NCBI GenBank assembly: GCA_963970005.1
Contig: CAXAMN010023328.1
Span: forward strand, 503,300-567,299
DNA: 64,000 nt
Source of the DNA: Durusdinium trenchii
Lineage: Eukaryota > Sar > Dinophyceae > Suessiales > Symbiodiniaceae
Direction of reading: 5' to 3'
Under the pieces are notes generated by a model. The model saw only the letters and a list, made by a program, of their open reading frames with translations. It did no database searches and was not told the origin of the DNA. A program made the position numbers and the translations under genes. Shown here in pieces: positions 46,899-56,706 of this stretch; within the stretch, counting starts at the first letter, position 1; each line of letters opens with the position of its first letter.

Positions 46899-49379
46899 GT
46901 GAGTGGCAGAAAGTGGGGGAAAGCCCTCAAGTTGGACAGTTTCGCCAAGGTAGTGGTTTGCAAGATAGATAGATTATGATTGATTGATTTGAAGAAGGTT
47001 TTAGGGGAGTTCGATTCTTAGATGTTGGCAGCTTGGACCGGACGTGGGGCCGTCCGGTCCGGTGCTGACCGAAGCACCTCTCGGCGGTGGGGAGCAAGGC
47101 GCGATTCTACTTGATGGCGATGGCCGCCCATCAAGTGGATCTACACCTCTCGGGGTCCCTTTTGTTCGCGGTGTTGATCGCTACAGGGTCGGGGGTGTCC
47201 TGTCCAGAACAAGAACTTAACTGAAAAAATCCTGGATGTGTTTGAGTGGGACCACTCAGGTGGGGGCCAATGTCCAAGACCGTGCGAATGTCGCAGACCT
47301 TGCGGTTGATTTTCTACCCGGTGGTGAAATGGACCTGGGACAGGGGTGATCGCCTGTGTTCCTCAACACCAGTGACTATCATAGACTATTGACCAAAATA
47401 AAACTCCCATATGTATTTAGATTGTAAAACCATTTTCATGAAGGGGGGTCTTCAATCCTTAGTCTACATCACTACAAGAGGGCATTTCCCTGTGACTCTC
47501 CAAGTCGGGAAGTTGTGGTTAAAGGTTGGACTCTGTTTTGGCCGCCGCAGGTGCACTGCCCCGTGAAGATCGTTTACTACGGCTGAAGCCACGCGTGAGC
47601 GAGCCACGTGGCGAGCGAGCCATGCTCGCGTGGCTCGAACGGGTAGATCATCCCAGATCCTGACCCGCTGTGATGAGCACATCCGAATGCACCTTGAACA
47701 CCTTTTTCCTGAGCTGTACCCCTCAATTCCTGAAGGGATCGGGACTTTAATGGTTTTAGATTCGATGTAGATCTTGGTGCCCTCCTCGTCGGACATTTCA
47801 GCCCTCACGCCTGTGGGAAGGAAGTGACAGTGATCAACATAGCCATTTTCCCAGGCACCAAGATCAGTGGGGCCAGGAAGATGATGCGGCCCTTCTGTTT
47901 TCCACAGAGATGTGTTTCACCGCTGCTGTGTTTGAAAGGAGTGCAAGCTGCCAGACAGCAGAATTGATCAGAATTGTCGAACATGCGGCTGCAACTGCAA
48001 CGTTCGTCAGGTCCTCAAGGACTCCCTTCGGAACCCAACACCTTGTGGGCTGTTCTGTATTGCTGAGGGTTTCGGCCATCCAACATCGTCCAATGGCCCG
48101 GTGGTATGAGGGTCCGAGGGTGTCTCAAGGAGTGCGCGGTGGGAGACGTCCTGATTTGGGGCCCATTCCTATGTGATTGGCCTTCTCTTTAGCTCGAGTA
48201 CATCATAGAACTCCACAAATGAGGCAATGTTCCATTAGTTTGTTGCTGGTTTTTGGAGACACACTAGGACTTTAGGCTCCCGAGCAGTGAGCAGAGGTGT
48301 TAAAGTATGTTGAACATATAGTGTAATAGTGACCATTATTATACGTATAGATACATACCTGGAATCGCAAGTATATTGTAAGTACAACAACCTCAAGTTC
48401 ACATTCTGGAGTGAATTTGCGGGCTTCACAGGGAAATGGTAGACAAAAACTATAGATTCTCAAGTGGGCATTAGTTCTTCTTGAAACCATGTCGCCCAGC
48501 TTGTTCTTCCCAAGACAAGGTCAGAGAGAGGAGCCATGTTCTTGAGGACCGAGCACTTAGATCAGTCTCTAGCGAGTGAACAGGTTCCCGGACTTGGTTT
48601 TGAGGAGAACACCTACCGGAAACCAATGGTTTTTTGGGGGGTCCGGGGTTGAGCACTATGGCTTCCCGCAGGTTTTCACTTGCACCAATTCATTGGTTTC
48701 GGCTTCTCTCATCTTGCGCCCAGGTCAGTGCGGAGGTGTGGACCTGCCATTGGGAAGATGCATGACTTCCCAAAAGCCAGCCATGCGGATCCTGGAAGAG
48801 CTACCATCCATCCAGTCACATTTTGTTGATGGTTTGGGCCTGATGGATTTACATGTTTGATGGTTTGTTGATTCACTGCTATTCCAGTTTGATGGTTGGT
48901 TTGGGGTTGAGAGCTTGGACGTTGGTCCGAGTCCCTGTGCCCTGCACCACTGTGAGCAGGGAGGAGGAGTGGTGATTGATGTGCGCACATCCCTTCTTTT
49001 TCTTCAGCATCAAGGGAAGGGGAAGTTTTCTACGCAAAAGCTGCTGGAGAACCTTGCAGAACAGCTGTAGGCTTCCGGTGAAAGGATTGTTCCGCGCAAG
49101 GGCAGACGGATGCCTTTGATGGGCACCTGCAGGTGGTGTGGGGAGTCTCCATGAACCCTGTGATCTCATCGCCATCATCGGTCGATGCTGAGGTATGGCA
49201 TTTACGGCGACGGCTTCTTGTGAGGGGCAGTCGAGTGGTGGCCTCATGACCGTCGATGGGTGCAAAAACGGGGGCTTTTGAGCATGTGTGCAGGGATGAG
49301 CCATGAAAACTGCTTTTGTCTATCTGGTTGGTAAGTTGGGTGCCCTTTCTTATCTTTCTTTTTCTTTTTGAGTCTTGAG
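46899..49379. other. No assignable gene
   Basis: Open frames here (for example 47464-47808 minus and 47910-48176 plus) overlap one another on both strands without GC3 bias. A short cysteine-containing frame near 48722 (GQCGGVDLPLGRC) after CGCCCAG could be a further exon of the upstream cysteine-rich gene. Confidence 0.35.
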
Positions 49380-52015
49380 ATGGCAGCTACTGGATCTGCC
49401 CTTTTGAACCTGTCAAGGTCCCTTCTCCTGGCTGTTTGCCGTCCAACGCTCCGGAGCCTGCAGCGTTGGGCTACCGGTGTTCAGCGCACTTCCCGGCTTT
49501 TCCACGTCCAGATGACGAGTCCAGCGGCGGAGCAACGCGATGAACCGAACGGTGGGCGGGGTCATGCCCGGAAGCGGGGAATGGTCTTCAGAACCCTTTT
49601 GGTGAGCCTGAGCTAGTTAGTGTATTTCCCAACGAACCTTTAAGTGTAACGTTAGTTCTTTTGTTAGTTGGTTAATTAGTTGATTAATTAATAAGTTAGT
49701 CCGTTCGTCAAGCGTTTCGTCAAGCGTTTGTCACGTCCATCCAAAACGGATTGAAGTAACAATCACCACCCTCACTTGGTGGAGCCTGTCTCACCGCTAC
49801 CCTTCCAGAGGGAAGCACTGGGTTTTGCTCTATTTCTCTTCCTCCAGGGGTTCTTTGGAAGGTGCCTCCCGTATTTGGATTGTTTTGATACACACCCCGC
49901 CGTGTGGGGAGCTCGCGGGTGACTCACGGGCTTCACGGATCGGCACACCCGGTGTGATATCGTGCGACGGGCCCTTCGTGCCCGTCGTGCCGCAATCCAA
50001 TATCCGCAAGTCCTGTCAAAGGGATCCTTATTATTGCACTGCAGGAGGATAGGGGGGCGAGAGAGAGAGAGGGGCACATGTAGACGCTTGACTAATAAAC
50101 GGATGTTTTTTCAACCCAAATGGGCAGATAGTAATGGACGCCATGGCCGGCGCGAACGAAGACACGTTGCTCCTGTCGCGGCCACGCTTGGATGTTCTCA
50201 GCTGACCCTGTGACCGGGTCTGACGGTTGATGTAGATTCTGAGGAGCGCCGCAAGACCATAGCTGATTTAAGAGAGAGAGAGAGAGGGGGAGAGAGTGGG
50301 GACTCCTGAAGTAGCAAACAGTGCCTTTCACTCTTCCTTGGGGCAGCCCATGTTTGCTGAATTTACCAAAGTGTTCTGAGAAGAGCCGCCGTGGACGAAA
50401 ACCATCTAAAACTTCCATGTCCCAAGCTCGTTGGGGGTCCCCCTCAAAAAGTGCAACACAACATGTGCCGCTGCCCAGAGCGAGGTTCGGATCACCTGAT
50501 TTTTACATCATTCTTGTGCTGATGCGCTTACCTGTTTAGGCTGGACTGGCTACTGCATAGATAGATAGATTAGATTGGATTAGATTAGATTGGATTAGAT
50601 TAGAATAGATAGAACATAATAGAATAGAATAGATAGATTAGATGCTTTGATAGATAGATAAAACGCATACTTTTATTGTTTACACACATATATATACGCA
50701 CTGTATATATTATACATATGTATATATATATATATTAGAACTTGCAGATGCAGGTTCCCATGTGAGTCGGTGGTGTTATGAAAGGAACTCTCGTCCGTGT
50801 TTAGGAGAGTTATTTGGCTTTGAGAGGAGGCTGTAACTGTAACAACGCCATGAATCTGCATGAATCGGCCAAAGTGGCATGACTTCATCCGAACTCCATC
50901 AGATGCGGTCGCTGAGAGCAGCCTTTCACATTTTGCTCGATCACCTTTGATCACCTCTCCCTTGTGCCGACTGACTGGGCACTCGATCTTCTTTGCGCCT
51001 CCACTAGGCATAGCGGAGGGGTGCACAGCAGTTGGCCACGAGGGCCAATTCAACATTTTTTGAAGAATCCAACCAGTGCGTCCAACGTAACGATCCTTTA
51101 CACAATTTGACACATGGTTTTAGCTGAAGATCACATCAACCACTTGTTTGCAATCTATGACATGGTTGTAGTTGAAGATCACATCAACCAGTTGTTTGCA
51201 ATTTTTGTCTTCATGACTGCTTTCACTACTGCTTTCTACGCGTTTGTTTCATGTGGATGCACGAATTTGATGCTGGTCGGCCCAATTTAGGCTGTTAAAG
51301 CGGTTCGCCCAGGGTGTGATCCTCGAAGTTCTTTTCCCCTCCGCCTTGGCGCGCCATGTCACCTCCGTCACCACCTGCCGTGCCGAACGAAAAGGAGTCC
51401 GCTGATCGAAGACGATTCCGGAGTGGGTCTTTGGGTAGAGTGGGAGGTGCTGGAACTTTGCCAAGGAGGCACCATACCTCACATGCTTGATTCATAGGCA
51501 CCACGACAATGTTTGGGGTGGTTCATGGGCACCCAGTGTCACCTCTAAGGGGCCTTCTTGTTTTAGATGCCCCATGCCCCGAAAATCCTGGCACATGGCC
51601 TTTTTGTTGGAGGTGTCGATGACCTATAAGGCGTAGGCGTCACGCTTCCATAACATGAAGCACTTAAACTGGAAAGATTGGTCCCAAACATTATACCTGG
51701 GCCTGGGACCTTTTTAAATACTCTTAAAGATTGGCCCCGAAACATCCTAATGGGTTGGACACCCCCTTCCCAGTGACCGTCCAGTTAATCACTTTTTGAG
51801 GTGAGGCCGTGAGGACCCTGACAAAATACACCTACTGTAACCTGGGACTGGCATGATGATATGCTTGAAATTGATTGAACCTGTTGGAAGCCACTCTCGT
51901 GGCATCTCCTCCTTTCACCTTCTTAACCCCGCCCACGCGCGCTGGCACGACATGATTTCCGCGCCAGGCGTGCGAGTGAGCTTCGACCACCAGACTGGCT
52001 GGGCGTCTAAGCGTG
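49380..52015 (+). CDS. Putative organelle-targeted protein of unknown function, partial
   Basis: Exon 1 (49380-49601, 74 codons) starts at ATG with an Arg/Ser/Leu-rich, acid-free N-terminus (MAATGSALLNLSRSLLLAV) typical of a mitochondrial or plastid transit peptide and ends at GTGAGC in phase 0. The next phase-compatible exon (49848-49918, GFFGRCLPYLDCFDTHPAVW) follows CCTCCAG and ends at a GT donor. A GC3-rich exon near 50131-50200 (VMDAMAGANEDTLLLSRPRL) and one at 51891-52015 (ARWHDMISAPGVRVSFDHQT, GT donor) probably belong to the same gene; the 51891 exon is phase-compatible with 49848-49918. No family is recognised and no stop codon was located. Confidence 0.4.
50055..50072. repeat. GA microsatellite
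   Basis: Short GA run; similar runs lie at 50272-50287 and 52201-52216. Confidence 0.8.
50557..50665. repeat. GATTA / GATA microsatellite
   Basis: Degenerate array of TAGAT, TAGATTA and TGGATTA units, followed at 50690-50738 by TA runs. Confidence 0.9.
51112..51207. repeat. 48-bp tandem duplication
   Basis: Two adjacent 48-bp copies starting ACATGGTT at 51112 and 51160, with the shared block GAAGATCACATCAACCA, differ at a few positions. Confidence 0.85.
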
Positions 52016-53533
52016 GTGAGTTCATCCTTCAAAGCAACTGCCAGAACTTGCCCCTTTCACAAGAAGTTTCGAGCGTCTGCATTTTTTTCCTCTTCCATCC
52101 GGTCTATGGATAGTAGCCGCAATTGCATCGGAGGAGAAAATCATTTGGAAGAAGACTTCCTGAAATCTAGCAGCGTTCACCAAGATCTACGGCCGTTTTG
52201 AGAGAGAGAGAGAGGTCTGGCGGACTCTCAGACACCTGAACAAAGAGCCTGGACAAAGAGAAAACTGCCATGCACCCCTGGACGAAAGATCGACATTATT
52301 TTTCACCTGGAGGAAGATCATGTTCGCTTGTATGCATGTCTGGGAGGCTGCTAACTACTCCTCGTTTGGAGTGCGCGCCGCCCAGATGGCTCGAAGCAGC
52401 CCTTTGACCTCTGCTTAATTTGCTTGGTTCAACACTGGGCACCGTGTCCGACTAATGTGCTCTAACTGACTTTGCTTCGGCAGGGCAAGTGTTTCTATAT
52501 TGAGTGAATCCTTTTCTGAGGAAGACTGCTGTTTTCCATGGTTTTCCCGGTTCCTTAAGCACATCCACAACTAGAGCTAAGGAGTTTGGAAGTTCTCATG
52601 TTCACCTTTATAGTTCGATTTAGCACTGTTTCGCAGGTTCTTGCCAGGATCTTTGTTCCCTTGAGGGATTCATGAGCGTTTCTTTGGGTTTGGGCAGTGG
52701 GTTCCCGCTTGAGCTGTGCTGGCTGAAGCCAAGTGGCGTGTGCTCCTCGCAGCGAGTCGGCAGATGATCGTCAGTCACGCCTATAGCGGCATATGGGACT
52801 GAATGTGATTTGTCATTTATGGATGATGTCTTACCTTTAGGGCAAACTGAGTTTATGAGGTGCGCCTCAGTATTTACAAAGCCACAGGGGAAATCAAAAG
52901 CGGCGTCAGGTCGAGCATTGCATGGTCTTTAGGGACATTGCAGCCCGGAACCCCGGCTGGTTCGTTCAGCCGGTGCCAACCTCGCACCTCAGACGGACCA
53001 ACACTTCACCGGCTCTTCACTGCGCTGCAGTGAGCGGTGCATTATGAGACCCCCAAATAGATAGAAAAGTAGATCCCCCACTGAGACATGGTATTGGAAA
53101 CCGTGCCACGGTCATCTCTTTGGGGACCACTAGACTTGTTTTTTTTGGGGGGCTTTGCATCCTGAACCGCTCACCGCCTCCCAGCTCCCAACGCGGATTG
53201 GATCGGATGAACGCAAGTGTCGCGATCGTCGGCAGCGTATGGAAGTTCGGTGAAGTACTGTGCTAAACAAGGGGTTGCTCGATCGGCGGTGCTTGTGTCA
53301 CATGGTGGGCGAATCCATTTCAATCCCATCTCATTTCTTAACAGCCTCAGGAGCTCAATCGTCCGTTTGTGCAAACGAGCCAGGCAAGGACGGCATTGCG
53401 GTGAGTTTCCACCACTTCAGCTGCAAGACTACCTCTCTCGATCTCCGAATTGCCAACAAACACAACGCGACGAAGGTCTTGCGCATCCACGACCAGTTCG
53501 GAGTTGATACCGTAACTATTTCCTCATTTGATT
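52016..53533. other. Left flank of the retrotransposon; no assignable gene
   Basis: Sparse open frames. Around 53.35-53.40 kb there is a short open segment between AACAG and a GTGAGTTT donor that could be an exon, but no frame is preferred. The sequence immediately before the element is a TA-rich tract. Confidence 0.4.
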
Positions 53534-53573
53534 GTATATATATATATATTTATATATGTATTATACTATTACC
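53534..53573. repeat. Left target-site duplication, TA-rich
   Basis: This TA-rich tract ends TATACTATTACC (53562-53573), directly before the first base of the element. The right flank has the matching end TATACGATTACC (60447-60458), 11 of 12 bases identical, also preceded by a TA-rich tract. Together they are read as a duplication of roughly 33-40 bp that has drifted by microsatellite slippage. Confidence 0.7.
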
Positions 53574-53602
53574 GGCTCAAGCCTTCTGGCTCAAGGCTCA
53601 AG
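53574..53602 (+). other. Tandem relics of the dinoflagellate spliced leader
   Basis: GGCTCAAG, the 3' end of the conserved dinoflagellate 22-nt spliced leader, occurs three times in 29 bases (53574-53581, 53588-53595, 53595-53602). The middle relic, CCTTCTGGCTCAAG, matches the leader from just after its internal AG (CCATTTTGGCTCAAG) with one deletion and one substitution. That is the known truncation produced when an older leader is trans-spliced again. The first relic begins exactly at the insertion junction. Confidence 0.85.
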
Positions 53603-53697
53603 CTCAGCGGTGCCACTGTTTGGTACTTCGCGTCTACTACCTCCTCGCTAACGAGCCAGAGGCGGGAGGCTTCAACTACACGATTGACCTCGAGGCC

Positions 53698-54562
53698 ATG
53701 CGATGGGGACGCACCTACCAATGCTGCCAGAGCTCTACATGCTCCAACTGGATGTGGGAGGACAAGATCTGTGAAGGTTTTGTCTGCTGGAAATGTGGTT
53801 TGGAGTGGCAGAAGCCCACCTATGGTTTCTCCAGGAGATCCCCAACCAGGTCCCCACGGAAGCAGGAGCAAAGGCAAAAGCCCATCTCTCCACCCCCAGG
53901 ATTGGGGACTGGGAAAAATGGCAGAGTCAATCAGACCTTCAAGGCCACGGCAGACTTGCTCACTACCTCATGGAGCACCCTTGACTCAAAGCTTCAACAA
54001 CAGCTGGAACAGCTGGGAATCAAGCCCCAGGAACCGAATCCTGAGCCAGATCTCACGGATGTCCTCAAGGAAAACCTTTCCCAACTTCCAACCGCAGTCA
54101 AGGCCCTGGTAGAGAAGATCACCAAGCCACCGCCCGCCACGGAAAGGGACATGGCCATGAAGCTGAAAGGTCAGGTCTCCAACTTGAGAGACCTCAGCCA
54201 CAGGAAGCAGGTCTTGCAGAATAAGCTCGACACGGCCAAAAAGACCTATGGAGATATGCTTGAAGAAATGAAGAACATTCAATCCAAGCTTGAAGCGGAG
54301 CAGAGTGCCCTGAATGCAACGAGCACAGCCTACATGGCCATGGTGAACACCAACAAGCCGGCTGAAGAGCTACAAGAGGGAGTTCAATGGAGGACACGGT
54401 GCCTGCTGCTGTTGAAGGCTTCATCTCCACTCTGGGAGTAAATCTCACTGAGGACCAAAAGGCTCAGCTCAGCTCCATGGTGAAGAGGCCAACCCCAGAG
54501 AGCTTGGATGAAGAAAACAAGCGACGCCGCACGGTGCCAGGAGAAACCGCTTTGTGTGGGTA
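53698..54562 (+). CDS. Retrotransposon ORF1: zinc finger and coiled-coil protein, frameshifted
   Basis: The first in-frame ATG lies about 95 bases after the leader relics. Residues 8-34 form a Cys-rich finger (CCQSSTC, then CEGFVCWKCGLEW), followed by a basic, proline-rich linker (SRRSPTRSPRKQEQRQ). A helical part follows, with Leu-rich and charged heptads (residues about 100-235, for example KQVLQNKLDTAKKTYGDMLE) predicted to form a coiled coil. This is the usual role of LINE ORF1: RNA binding and multimerisation. The frame is broken near 54387: the reading continues in the next frame from MEDTVPAAVEGFISTLGVN to a stop at 54560-54562. The break lies at TTCAATGG, so either a base was lost or a downstream frame starts at that ATG. 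Confidence 0.8.
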
Positions 54563-55074
54563 ACACCTTGATGCTTTCACCTGGCAGTTTGACACATGGC
54601 ATAACGCAATATGGGGCTTCTGACACTTATGGTCAGACAATTTGGGGTTCTCAAATGAGTTGCAGGGCTTTAGACAACTCCTTTGATTCCTTCGCAGCCA
54701 CAGGCTCGAGCAGAGCCAGGGGTCCGAGGGGAAGCTATGGACCTTGGAAGCAAGAGTCTGGGTTTTTCAAGTTGAGAGGAGGAGCCAACCAACAAGCTCT
54801 TCCTTTGGGGGAGGCACAGCCTGACAGAGGAGCACCGAGCTCTTCTACCACAGTGCAGGCTCATCAGAGCACTGCAGCGCGCGGGACTCCTCAAGTCAGG
54901 CTAGCCTCACTTTTGATGGATCTCATGGGAGACGATGATCATACCATGGGAAATACAATTTTGTCGCCGGGGCAAAAAGCCCTCTATGAACTGTGCAAGC
55001 AAGATCTCATGCGGTCATGTTCTGAGTATGAGCAAGACTGGACAACAATTTTTAGCAGATCTCAAGAGGCTTGA
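54508..55074 (+). CDS. Retrotransposon linker region before the protease domain
   Basis: This open frame is in the ORF1 frame again. Its first half (to about 54700) does not look like conserved coding sequence. The second half (GGANQQALPLGEAQPDRGAP, then VRLASLLMDLMGDD and ILSPGQKALYELCKQ) does, and it appears to continue into the protease domain in another frame around 55020. It is probably the N-terminal part of ORF2. Confidence 0.5.
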   Translation: MKKTSDAARCQEKPLCVGNTLMLSPGSLTHGITQYGASDTYGQTIWGSQMSCRALDNSFDSFAATGSSRARGPRGSYGPWKQESGFFKLRGGANQQALPLGEAQPDRGAPSSSTTVQAHQSTAARGTPQVRLASLLMDLMGDDDHTMGNTILSPGQKALYELCKQDLMRSCSEYEQDWTTIFSRSQEA

Positions 55075-55950
55075 GAATGTACTTCACAAGCATCTCTCGG
55101 TTCAAGGAGAACACACTTCCTTGCCCACGAATGCATATGTGATTGCACAAGCTTTGACAAGTATCCTCACAAAGAATATGTGTTTTGGGAACTCTGCCTT
55201 TCGTTGCTGGAGCTGGTCAGGTGCACATGCTGAGGACCAGTCCATGGCGTGGGGTCGCACACACACAGCGGTCAGGCAGTTCCTTTCGGATTCCCATCCT
55301 GCTTCTCTGCAGGGTCTAGATCAGATGAACCAAGTGTGTCAGCATTTCCAAGAAGGCACTCAAGCGGACGTCGGTGACTTCGTGGGGCACCTCTGGCACT
55401 TTGCGCGAGGCACTTTCTTTGGAGGCAAGTTCCTCCATGTCCACCAGAATGGAAGTATGGAGGAACGGGAACAGGTGCCTTTGAACATGATCTTTCCTCC
55501 AGGTCAAGGCATTCTCACCCTAGATGAGATCGTCAACCAATGGGCAGATGAAGATGGGGGGCAGTTTCTCTATGGAGCTCCTGGGGCTTTAATCCTCCAC
55601 CTCCAGAGGTCTGTCCAAGTTGAAGGAGTGTGGACCAAACATGACCGGGAGCTTGAGATTCTCAACATCCCCTTCACCGAGGATGGTTCTCATGTTCACA
55701 TGGCCAACTTCAAAGTGGTCAGCATGATCCTTCACCTGGGCCAAGGTCATGAGAATGGGCATTACGTTGCTATCCACTCTCTGGATAATGCCTACTGGTG
55801 GGCGGATGACGACAAATATCCAACACCCATTGAGCACCTCACGGAACAACATAGAAGAGAGGTAGTACAGATATGGTTGGTTCATGATCACAGTGGAGAG
55901 CTTGTTCCCGACACTGTTGAAGCCCTAGAGCCCAGCGCACCCAAGAAGGC
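55020..55950 (+). CDS. Retrotransposon ubiquitin-specific-protease-like (peptidase C19) domain
   Basis: Within the frame 54935-56206 the hallmarks of the USP deubiquitinase fold occur in the correct order. The Cys box is KNMCFGNSAFRCW (catalytic Cys codon 55181-55183; family pattern N-x-C-Y/F-x-N-S). FQEGTQADVGDFVGHLW matches the QQDAxEF helix. LTLDEIVNQW, then PGALILHLQRS, match the family's P-x-V-L-I-I-H-L-K-R-F strand. The His box is GHENGHYVAI (His codon 55760-55762), followed by WWADDDKYP (third triad Asp near 55805-55813). All triad positions are present. The zinc-binding CxxC pairs of many USPs are absent, and only about 193 residues separate Cys and His, so it is a compact version. 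The domain lies directly before the endonuclease. Inferred role: removing ubiquitin or ubiquitin-like tags from element or host proteins; untested. Confidence 0.8.
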
Positions 55951-56706
55951 AAACTTCACTCTGAGGAGCTCTCCATTGTCTTCGGGAATGTCACCTTCTT
56001 CGGGAGCAGGGTTCAAGACTGGATTTGGACCAAGGGAGAACACATTCTCCTCCTTCAAGAAACCCACCTCGGGACAAAGAAGATGGAAGCAGCACAACAA
56101 TACTTCAACTCTCGAGGTTGGAGGAGTCATGGCATTCCTGCCCACGACACTGGCAGGGGAGGAACCACTGGCGGCTTCCTTGTCTTGCATGGCAACAGGC
56201 ACTTGACTCACCTGGATCACTCCTTCATCAAAGAAGGCAACGGCTGGATGTCGATTGGTTTGCAACGTCAAGGGGTGATGATCTTCCTGGTCCAGCTCTA
56301 CTTGCGCACTGGAGAAACCCTGCAATCACCTCTCAATGCGGAGATTTTGGCACAGCTGCTGCAGTATCTGAGCCACCTGAATGCTCCCTTCATCGTTGGA
56401 GGGGATTGGCAGAATGAACCGGAAGCTCTGGCGGCCACCGTCATCCAAAGCAAGTTCAAGGCACAAATTCTAGACACTCATTGCAGCACTACGCTTCAAG
56501 GGGCTCAGCTGGATTACCTGTTGGTCTCCAGGCAACTTGCCAGCAGCCTCACGCTTACTGCTGATTGGGACGTTCCATGGAAGCCTCACTGTGCTCTGGC
56601 CATCACCTTTCAGTGTGACCACATTGCTGTCCCAGTTCAACAACTGCAGAGATTTCCTCCTATTGGGAAGACCTTCCAACTTCCTGCCATGCTTTTGGGA
56701 AGATGA
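55888..56706 (+). CDS. Retrotransposon AP-type endonuclease (EEP superfamily)
   Basis: The frame differs from that of the protease domain. It reads IVFGNVTFFGSRVQDWIW, then ILLLQETHL (catalytic Glu), GRGGTTGGFLVLH, FIVGGDWQNEP (GDxN-type Asp and Asn), AQLDYLLVS (Asp) and WKPHCALAI (final His). This motif order is that of the exonuclease-endonuclease-phosphatase family, which nicks the target strand in APE-type LINEs. About 230 residues, normal for the domain. It ends in a stop at 56704-56706 while the downstream reverse-transcriptase frame already reads through the same region, so a one-base shift near 56690 separates them in this copy. Confidence 0.9.
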
